Below are positions 55,761 to 64,000 of a stretch of DNA of 64,000 bases, piece by piece. Each line of letters starts with the position of its first letter. Position 1 is the stretch's first letter. The position numbers and the translations under genes are program-made. The DNA is from Acanthaster planci. Taxonomy: Eukaryota; Echinodermata; Asteroidea; Valvatida; Acanthasteridae. The stretch covers positions 993,866 through 1,057,865 of the forward strand of contig NW_019091361.1 in assembly GCF_001949145.1 (NCBI RefSeq), read 5' to 3'. A model generated the notes under the pieces. The model worked only from the letters and a program-made list of their open reading frames with translations, was not told the origin of the DNA and made no database searches.

Positions 55761-58700
55761 ATGGCGAACACGGACATCAATGGCTCCGACGGAGGGTCAG
55801 TAGGAGATGGGTCCCAAGCGCCTGCTCCTAGTGGTAGTCAGGCGGGGAGGAGGTACCGAAAAAGAGACCAGAAACGCAGCAGCACACAGTCCGGGGACTC
55901 GTCATCAAACACGGTAGGCAAAGCTCGTTGCTGACTCGCTTATGATAACTGTCTCTGATGATGGAACAAAAGCACAGAACAACCTATGAGCATTTCTGAG
56001 CCGTTTCCCTTACGCGTCATTATGTCGGCATGCACGTGCGCAATACTTTTTCTAATTCCTGAAATAATGTGATTAAATTTTTTGTCAGGGTACTTATGTA
56101 AATTTAATATTTCTGAACTTTTCCATGTACTTATATTTTGCAGCTAAACATCGAACATTTCTGGCTGTAAATAATTTTAGTTTAAGTCTAAATTGGATGG
56201 TACATGTAGTATTATACTTTCACAGTACATGTAAATGTACATGTGTGTTACAAGATAAATTTACAGCTTCAGCCGAATGACGAACAGTTAATAGCCATCA
56301 CAGAAATCGATTTGGTGAATTTCGTTTCTAGGTGGGCTTGTGAACATTATGTGATATACATGTACCCATGCATTGTGAAAAGGGCATCACTTTCTCCCAC
56401 ATATATAATTATCATAGGAAGAGTTCCATACCTGGACATCACTTGACACCCTGCGCACAAACCCTATGAGGCTGGTCTGAATTTTCTAAGTACGTGTACA
56501 TGTTTTTTCGAAGTAAATAGTTCATTATTTCCCCCGCTAAATCCGCCATGTTATCACTCTCTGATACCTGATACACCCCTTTAGGAAAAATTAGCGAATA
56601 TGGAATTCTTGCCCTTCAGACTTGTACCCGCAATGATCTTTGTTTCCACCAACGTGCAACATGTATATGTGTGTATAAAAAAATGACAGTTCTGAAATTA
56701 ACGGCGTTGTGTCACTCCGCATGGCATACGGATTACCATCGGGACTCGTCTCCTGTATTTCTGACTTCCCTTCACTTAATTCTCTTATCCATGTGGATTG
56801 ATATACAGTTAATTTTTTCCGAAACCGATCTGCACCTACAGACACTATATAAAAAAATAAAACTTCAAATATTGACTATACATTTAAATGATAAAGATTT
56901 TCTATTAAGCCTGGTAATCGTAGCTTCATGCTGACAATAATTATGCTAAACTTGGAAGTGGTTGCTGCGCAACGTGTTCCAACTGTAAACGATGATCCTA
57001 CGTGCACGCACCTGGAAGCTATCATTCATAATATCCGGTCATATATATTTGTAAACAGACAGAACCAAAGAAGGATATTTCTTGGTGACAAGCGTCCCAA
57101 AAACAAGGATTGCATTGTTCTAGATGTACCGCAAACATCCTGTTGATGATTATTGTTTTAATATTCGTGTGTTACTGTGTTCTTCAAATAGAGCAATCAT
57201 GTAAAACTATCATATACACTAGTATTGAAATCATCTCTGGTAGTATTACAGTAATATAATAATATCACATCAATTATAAGGTGCGTGGTATCTAGCACTA
57301 AGTAGCATTTCAAAGGTGCCATCTATAGGAGAAAAGGGAAGGATAACTTTTATTGTTGTCAGTTATTGAAAATATATCGTAGGCTGTAGCCTTGAAATGT
57401 GAACCTCGTCCATAGCAGTTCTTGTAGGGCTTACGTTTATACACATCAGTAGTAGGCCTACATACCACGCATACCAGGAGTGTGAGAAAATTTTCGTTGC
57501 TCGATGAACCGTTGTGATACCAAATAATATACAATAAAGTTAGTTCCGGGTGTACGTCTCGACAAAAGAACATTTCTAGCCCAATGTTGTACAGGCTGAA
57601 CTCTCCCCATGAACTTGCAAAGAACTGGATTTGTTTTGCATAAAATAAAGTAGGGCCTACCGAAGGTAGACTTGGATTTGTAGCTGTTTACAGGGTCCAG
57701 TTTAGTGAACTTCGACAGTGCTGCTTCAAAATTCTATATCCACACTAAAAAAAAAAAAGAATAAAAAGAAACGTGGAAAATAACATGTAACTCTGACCTC
57801 CTCGCTTGCCTTATTATGGTCGGCTTATCTAACTCTCTAAAGCCATGTTGCCTGTGGTGTTCTTCTAAAAATAAATCAAGTGCAATTCGTACGGGGTTTG
57901 GGGGATTTTTGTTTTTAAGGAGGGGTTCTCAATGTGAGATAATCAAAATAAATAATTCATTGATTGCTGTTCATACCTCTTTGCTCTTTTCCAAATTTAA
58001 GGTGTGGGGGCACGGTACTGCACGGTGTGAGTGTGGTGTTCCGTCTGTTTTAGGCATCCCCTCTAGCCCAAATTTACGAGTCAGTTTGTAAATATCTGCT
58101 CAGACAATAGAGACAATGAACGCTCCGTCTCTCATCGGCTTCGATCTCCTATCAGACAGCAACTAAAGCTAAAGAGTCAGAACATGTCCAAAACAAGAAG
58201 CCCGGTGTGTGTGTAACAATCCCAGATATGATCTTTCGTTAACTTTGTAAATTCATAAACCAAGGTTTCCAGGACCTTTAAGCAGTGTCGTTATACAGAG
58301 CAAAAATTTTCTTTGGATTTTTTGGGTTCATTGGTCCCGCCTCCGAAGAATAATTGTCCAGCCATTCATCATGGCTGTGTGTGAATAAATAACATATCAT
58401 TAGAAAGAGGGGATCTGTGGCTTTAAAGTGCTACTAGGCACTCTCTCTCCCAAGAAACTCAAAAGAATTTTGGTTGCATTTTTATACGCTCTGTCTGCAC
58501 AGAAGATTCTGAAGACTAAGTCTCCCATGGCCGAAATTCGGTAGCGCAAATTTCATATAAAGTTCAAGTTCCATCAAGTCCCGGGAAATGATCTTAACCT
58601 CCCTCATTCTTGCAGAATCGTTACAAATTGTCCAGAGGATTTTTGCCAAAGAGCTGGTTAGAAGACCATTTTGACATCTTGATTAACCCTAACGCTCCTC

Positions 58701-60593
58701 AATCCTTCACCTGTTGGAGGACTGAGGACTGTTAGGGTTAACACATAAATGCAAATGAACCAAGAGAAATTTATCAAATGCATTTTCGCTTTTTTTTTCA
58801 GTCTCAGAAGGGCATGGGGAATGAGGAACTTCAAACTGAAGGTGATGTCGAAATACAGGTAGTTTATCCCTGTAATAAAATTCCACTAATGCTGTTTATT
58901 ATTTTCGAGGCATTCAACTACATACATGTATTTGGTCTGACAAGGATATCCTTCGCAATTTTCCGTTTTTTGTTGGTAACATTTCCATAAAGGTCGTTAC
59001 TGGAGAAATGCAAAGTCGCATTTTAAAAGAGAAACAACTGTGAAATGGTCGAGAATTCGGTTATAATGAAAGCAATTATTCTACACGCGGCGAATTTTTA
59101 TCACAGGACTTGAGTGTACAAGAGTCCGACAGTATAAAGGATTTCATAAATGATGAATCGACAATTTCAACTTTAGAGATAACTGTCTTAAGAAAAACAT
59201 GTTTCGTTATAATCCTCAGAGAATTAAACTTAATCGTTTGAGTGACTACGAAGTGGACAATGTCAAGATGGCCAACGTCTTCGGCTCGCCTCCAGCAATC
59301 AAAGAGAAGCAAGTCAGTAGTTCCATGCGACTCAACCCCCTCTACGACCAGAACGGGACCGTGGAGGTGACAGCCGATCAAGCTCAGGTGGCCAAGGTCG
59401 GCGACATCAGCCAAGATTCCGTGGCCAGTCAGAATAGTGCTAAGGCAGGCAAGAGCAAAAAAGGCACCTACAAACGGCCCAAGAAGGACCTCGACGAGGA
59501 CGCGGAGGAGGTTCCTGACGAAAGACCACCAGAGACCAAGATAAACTACAGCAAAAACTTCAGGTTTGGGAAACGACCACCAGACGGGCAGAACGGTGCA
59601 GCAAACGGCGTGAAGAAACTGGTACGGATACCAAAAAATCAGTAGTTTGTACGGTAATCTTAAACACGTTTACAACTTTGGTCCTCTAACATCCAGTTAA
59701 TGTGAAAATTTTGAAGGGATGGGGCCCCCTACCACTAGCAACAGGGGCCTTGAATTCCCCCTTCCTTACATCGATGTCGCCTGCCACTGTCACACCTCGA
59801 CAATAAGTTTTGTTTAAAATATCTTAAATCAATTTTGTCAGTTCCTGCTTTTAATATTCTTGTCTTCCTTTGTCAATTTTAAAAAATCTTATCAGACTTC
59901 CTTTGGAGTCGTCATGCCATCAAGAGTGAAACATGTAAGTAGACGCAATAAACATGTAAATATTGTTTTGACTGGAGCCAAAGAAAGTATCATGAAAGAA
60001 AACATGATGCATCAAACAAAAGAATGCCAATCTTGTCTAAAGTATTTAGTTTTAATTGAAACCACACGATTTTATATTCTCTAAAATAACTGAGATAACA
60101 AGCTCAAATGTGTTTCTTTGTATGTTCATAAAATCACGTGGGCCTACACTATAAAAATTCTCCTCCGTTTTTGAGGACTAAATAGCAAGTTTCTCTAACC
60201 AGTATCACCAAAATGAAGTTTGACTCTCCCTATAAAAAAATCATGTTTGCGGCTGAGGACTCGTTGTTCTGAGTGCACTGAAGTTGAATCCCATTCATTC
60301 TTGCCGACAATGGTCGTTTGAAAAGCCAAGAGGGTCAATACTTCCACTTTCCTTCACCTTTGACCAATCAGAATACCATGCCCAAAGATCAGCTCGTAGC
60401 AGCGGGGGGAGGGCCCAGCCAATATGCACTAGGGGCACAGACTGACGTCAAATCCAAGACTGACATCGAAGCAGCAAGCCGACGCCATGAGATCCGAAGA
60501 AGATGGAGATACGTCATCATTCTCATCCTCATCATTCTCGTCTTTGGTCTCATTCTTACCGTGGTGTTGTACTTTGCGACGAGGCAGTCATAG
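55761..60593 (+). CDS. Predicted tail-anchored membrane protein, unknown family (290 aa)
   Basis: Five exons, all phase 0: 55761-55913, 58802-58858, 59220-59621, 59896-59934 (39-bp microexon, strong GTAAGT donor), 60372-60593. The first 160 or so residues are polar and low in complexity, with a basic RRYRKRDQKR patch near 30-39. The middle has Lys-rich and acidic blocks (KKGTYKRPKKDLDEDAEEVP). Near the end SRRHEIRRRWRY leads into one hydrophobic helix of about 21 residues, then only ATRQS before the stop. Basic residues before the helix and a five-residue tail fit a C-terminal anchor with a cytosolic N-terminus. I recognise no domain. An alternative start of exon 3 at 59108 would run into a stop, so the acceptor at 59218-59219 is preferred. 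The model needs transcript support; more small exons may lie in the 2.9 kb first intron. Confidence 0.7.
56413..56567 (+). repeat. Interspersed repeat, copy 2
   Basis: Partner of 25,553-25,737 and shorter by internal deletion. It retains GGAAGAGTTCCATAC, CCCTGCGCACAAACC, GAGGCTGGTCTGAA and ATGTTATCACTCTCTGAT. Confidence 0.6.
58683..58742. repeat. Imperfect palindrome with TTAACCCTAAC ends
   Basis: TTAACCCTAACGCTCCTCAATCC pairs with the complement of GGACTGAGGACTGTTAGGGTTAA, with a loop of about 10 bases. It is a MITE- or fold-back-like structure directly before the exon at 58802. Confidence 0.5.
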
Positions 60594-60676
60594 ATATTGT
60601 GTCTTACGCTTTTTCTGTATGACATCTCAGCCGCATACTGCATTGTGTACATGTATACAACAATATAACGCAAAGC

Positions 60677-60682
60677 ATTAAA
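60677..60682 (+). terminator. Possible ATTAAA polyadenylation signal
   Basis: ATTAAA 84 bases after the tail-anchored protein stop, followed by T-rich and TGTGTT sequence. It is the commonest variant hexamer in animals. Confidence 0.4.
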
Positions 60683-62620
60683 AAGAACATTTTTAATTCT
60701 GTCAGTAATGTGTTCTACCTCAACAACATTCTGGCAGATGTGCATGCATTCGTCTGGTTTCCTTCTTACACAACAACGAGGCAATCTCTCAATTGTCACC
60801 ACTTTGGGGTGCAGGTTGGAAATTAAAACGAGAAAGAAAATACATGTACGTGCACTGTATAGGTTATTTAATAGCTTATAAACGTCTCATGCCACTATCA
60901 CTGGCGTGTCCAATCAGCATGTTTCTGAGTCTTTGACCACCGACATTACGGAGGTCAAAGGTCTTTCTCTTGATTCAGAGGATTCTCAAACCTGGTTGCA
61001 GGGGAACCTCTTGAATGTATCGCAGTTCTAAACAGTCACGATCCTCATCTTAAGTTACAACAAAATGCGAATTTAATATTTTAACCCAATTATAAATGCA
61101 TAACTCGAGGCTGATGGAATTTGTTATCGTGAAAATATCTGTAATAATATGTAAAAAAAGTAAAGGCTATTCTAAAGAATATGTTTCACAAGAGTAAATT
61201 CCACTTTTGATATTTTGAATACAATGTAAGTTTGTTGTTTAGTTGAGAACACTTCCAGCTAGTCACCAATGTGAATTTTCAATTCATAATTTCTCTAAAT
61301 TCAGTGATTACACCTTTATACTTGTTATTCTATTTTTTGTACTGTTTCCACTCATGCCAAACGAAATGTACATGTAGCAACATATTCTGGGATACTGACA
61401 CTCCATTACACACACGCTTAATAGTCTGCATGTTTGCAAAGTCGTATCAAAATTAAGAGGTCATCAAATTTCGAGGAAGCAACGGACCAATAAAGATCGT
61501 ATAAAGTGAACTTAAAGCAGGGAACTATTTCTTAATAAAAATATCACCACCAGATTTGAGTGTTATTCATCTAAATCGATATTATCATCAGGTTTTAACA
61601 AAATTGTTTACTTACTAATGTAAGACTTTCTTTGAAGAGTGATTAATATACTTCCTTTAAAAAGTACTTTTAAATGCTTCAGAAACTAGGAAGCAATCAC
61701 AGAACGACGTAAATGTGTACTGTTGTGGGCAGAAATATTGTGTAGATTAACCTCAAATGCTTAGAAATATTTTGAATTTTTTACCATTGAGAATGTCTTT
61801 GAGCATTTACATGTATGCCCTTGCTTCATGTTAAAATTGTAAATGTGCATGTATTCTTGACAATGAAATTGAACTTTTACACAAGGCATGTTCTCAGTGT
61901 TTGTTAGGATTTAAGATCTGCATGTTTCCTTTTTTAAAGTGTATGCTTAATGGTGAAATGCCTCGGCCACGCAACATACTACATGTATGTGGGCTGGCCC
62001 TTTGAAGTGTTTATACTGAAGTGAACACTTTTCTGTTTTGTCACAGGTAAATAGAATATTGTCAAACTTTCTGTAAAAACATCGGTTGATATTTTTGCTC
62101 TTACAGATTGTCTTTGAAATAAGTAAATTACATGTACACGATTACAGAATTGCATGTATTTTTTATTCATTCAGATAAACTTATACATTTTTATTTGCAT
62201 TACATATACAAACACAAAATTTGTATTTCAAAACGCGATGCTAGAGTTATTCAGAGGGTGATTTATTAAAACAAAATTAAATTTTATTGTTTGAAGTATG
62301 TGTACTTTCCATAGAATTTTGTTGTCTCTTTGAGAGGTGTATTTCATTTTGCCGACGGCTGAATGCTGTGAGTTAACGTCTGTGATAACATTTTAAAAAG
62401 ACCACTTCATCTACACAAATCAGCCTGAGACCCATTGCGCATTGTAGTCCGGAGGGATTCGCATCATTAAAATTGCTTGGTTTTCGGTACAGGCAGTCTG
62501 AATACAAGAATGGATCACAAATCACATGTACATGAACATTAATCAAAACCAGGGATCCCAGTGATGGCCCGTCAATATTAAACCATAATAATTTACTTAT
62601 ATTTCTCATAAAAAATAGTT
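60683..62620. other. Intergenic between two convergent genes
   Basis: No gene recognised. It contains a short hairpin (60,931-60,960, CTTTGACCACCG pairing with CGGAGGTCAAAG at 11 of 12) in otherwise AT-rich DNA. Confidence 0.5.
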
Positions 62621-62626
62621 TTTATT
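62621..62626 (-). terminator. Possible polyadenylation signal of mthfs
   Basis: AATAAA on the minus strand about 165 bases beyond the mthfs stop codon. Placement is suitable for the 3' end. Confidence 0.4.
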
Positions 62627-62788
62627 TTAAAGAAAATTTGTGTCGCTCCCTGAAAAGAGAGTGAAACCATAATTATATATCTTACACTTAAGAATTTGTC
62701 TCCTTTTGGTGAGTGAATAATGTAATGTGCCTGCTCAGTTGAAAATACAACATTGGGACTGTTGGCGACACTCAAATGTGTCGTGGAA

Positions 62789-63634
62789 CTACTGTGTGTC
62801 TCCGTGGATCACATGATCAATGGTGACATCATCTTCAGACACTGGTACTGTGGCACACATCTGTTCTTTGAATGCCAGGGCAATTGTTTTTGGCTTACCA
62901 CTTGGGTGCTCCGCACACCGCTTCTGGTACTTGTCATAGTACCCTTTACCCTTCCCTAGTCTATCGCCGCCGAGGTTGAAAGCCAGACCAGGCACAATGA
63001 TTAAATCAAGTCCTCCTGACAGGTGAAAGGGGGAAATGGATGGAGGCTCCAAGTTACCGACTTCAAGTATGTGTAGCCCATTTAGCTAATAATACAACAA
63101 TACTTCATGAGAGAAATAAATGTGGTACGGTGCCCTGCCCAAGGACATACTGCCCAAGGATCACTCACTCATGTCCCCATGAATGTGTGGTTATGAGTGC
63201 ATGACAAATATTCAAAATTAAATGAACACAAAATAAAAAAAATGACTGGCTGAAGTTGTGGAAATACAGCCAAGGTACATGGCCTCCTCTTTGGAGCAGC
63301 ATGTAATATTAAAGGTGGCTCTAAAACTTAAAAAGAGACTATCAGTGATGGACTTGAGCAGAGAGAGGTTCTTCTCACCTGTTGCTAGAGCTTCCTCCCT
63401 CTGGTCTCCTTCAGCCGGCTGTTTGATATTCCACTTTGTCAGTGGCAAGTTGCTGTAGTCTTCCATTGAAAGTAACCTCAACATGTCCATCCGTGGGCCT
63501 ATGTACTGCGGCACGAAACACTTCTTCTTGTTGGCAAACATGTGATTCAAGATACCTTCTGTGCTGACTTCATCTGCTGTGCTTAGATACACCGAGATGC
63601 GTTGGCTACTCCGGTACACAGGATGTGATACCAG
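62789..63634 (-). CDS. mthfs: 5-formyltetrahydrofolate cyclo-ligase, last two exons (5' end outside window)
   Basis: This enzyme uses ATP to turn 5-formyl-THF into 5,10-methenyl-THF, returning stored folate to one-carbon metabolism. Exons: 63634-63379 (phase 0 in, phase 1 out) and 63015-62789 (to stop). The first visible exon holds SHPVYRSSQRISVYLS, FVPQYIG..MDMLRL, TKWNIKQPAEGDQREEALATG; the second GLDLIIVPGLAFN, DRLGKGKGYYDKYQKRC and TIALAFKEQ. The nucleotide/folate signature GxGKGYYDxY is intact, and the GG of TGGLDLI is split across the intron as phase demands. The expected N-terminal exon (about 40 residues in the human enzyme) is not in the remaining 366 bases. Confidence 0.95.
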
Positions 63635-63835
63635 CTGCAGGTTTGTTTTGTAGGAATTAGAATAGAAAACAGAGAGATGCAATTCATGCAAACCATTTTC
63701 GCATGGAAGTTGAAAAAACCACAAGAACAATGCAACAAATGATTTGAAAATAAATAATGCAACATCAATTGTAAATGAACAAAAGATTTTGATCTGCAGA
63801 ATATACAATCATTTAACCCTAACCTTCCCCAACCA

Positions 63836-63872
63836 CACAGAATTAAACCGCAGTAAAGTGTTTAATTCTGTG
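63836..63872. repeat. Perfect 13-bp inverted repeat
   Basis: CACAGAATTAAAC (63836-63848) and its complement (63860-63872) are separated by 11 bases, in the mthfs intron. It could be a MITE end or a cruciform-prone site. Confidence 0.6.
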
Positions 63873-64000
63873 GGGATAGGTCTGGCAGGCCCATAACAGC
63901 TGGCTTTTACAATGAGTTTGGCATACCTCAGAAAACAAAGTCCAACAGTCCCTGTACACAAAGTCCCAAATGGGTGTTTAACTGTGTGTGAATGGGGAAG

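Larger units (their letters stand above)
55914..58801. other. First intron of the tail-anchored protein gene
   Basis: Contains the second copy of an interspersed repeat (56,413-56,567) and a palindrome (58,683-58,742). No coding exon was recognised, but short phase-0 exons could have been missed. Confidence 0.45.

Noticed and set aside
59108-59219. Longer third exon of the tail-anchored gene starting at the 59108 acceptor
   Set aside because: In the phase required by the preceding exon it meets a stop shortly after 59219, and the known downstream frame is not reached.

Overview
This window is nuclear DNA of an animal. Genes are split by introns with GT/AG boundaries, some exons are only 38-40 bp, and coding density is low. 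The protein families present are MEK5 kinase, a secreted collagen/C1q protein, a rhodopsin-class GPCR, a Death-TIR protein and a folate enzyme. There are also many TACATG-type microrepeats, MITE-like inverted-repeat elements and a tRNA-derived SINE. I infer a marine invertebrate deuterostome, most likely an echinoderm; amphioxus or a hemichordate cannot be excluded from sequence reading alone.

Layout. (1) 1-26,087, minus strand: the 5' fourteen coding exons of a MEK5 (map2k5) gene; the rest of the kinase C-lobe lies before position 1. Its 12.6 kb intron 10 carries a complete C1q/collagen gene on the opposite strand (12,692-13,528) and stretches that look regulatory. Other introns carry a piggyBac-like element, a Mutator-like MITE, a nested palindrome and a 37-bp minisatellite. 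(2) 26,088-30,611: non-coding with repeats. (3) 30,612-31,805, minus strand: intronless orphan GPCR. (4) 31,806-36,517: non-coding, with a small hAT-like MITE and a segment duplicated later in the window. (5) 36,518-48,555, plus strand: a Melted/VEPH1-like helical-repeat plus coiled-coil region, then a Death domain, two TIR domains, a 51-residue tandem repeat and a C-terminal polybasic CaaX box. This may be one gene with alternative ends or two adjacent genes. (6) 48,856-52,200: a decayed tandem copy of the preceding region (GPCR fragment, GPCR flank, Death-domain exon). The Death-domain exon is base-for-base identical to the functional copy although its flanks have diverged. (7) 55,761-60,593, plus strand: an unrecognised five-exon gene for a predicted tail-anchored membrane protein. 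(8) 62,789-63,634, minus strand: the last two exons of 5-formyltetrahydrofolate cyclo-ligase (mthfs), whose first exon is beyond the window.

The locus of most interest is region 5. It puts a Death-TIR signalling module (the domain order of MyD88, but with two TIRs) next to, and in splice-phase register with, a Melted-like scaffold, and it ends in a predicted geranylgeranylation signal. The reading suggests a membrane-anchored innate-immune or NAD-linked signalling adaptor. Exon models were built by hand from splice sites, reading-frame phase and family similarity; none has transcript support here.
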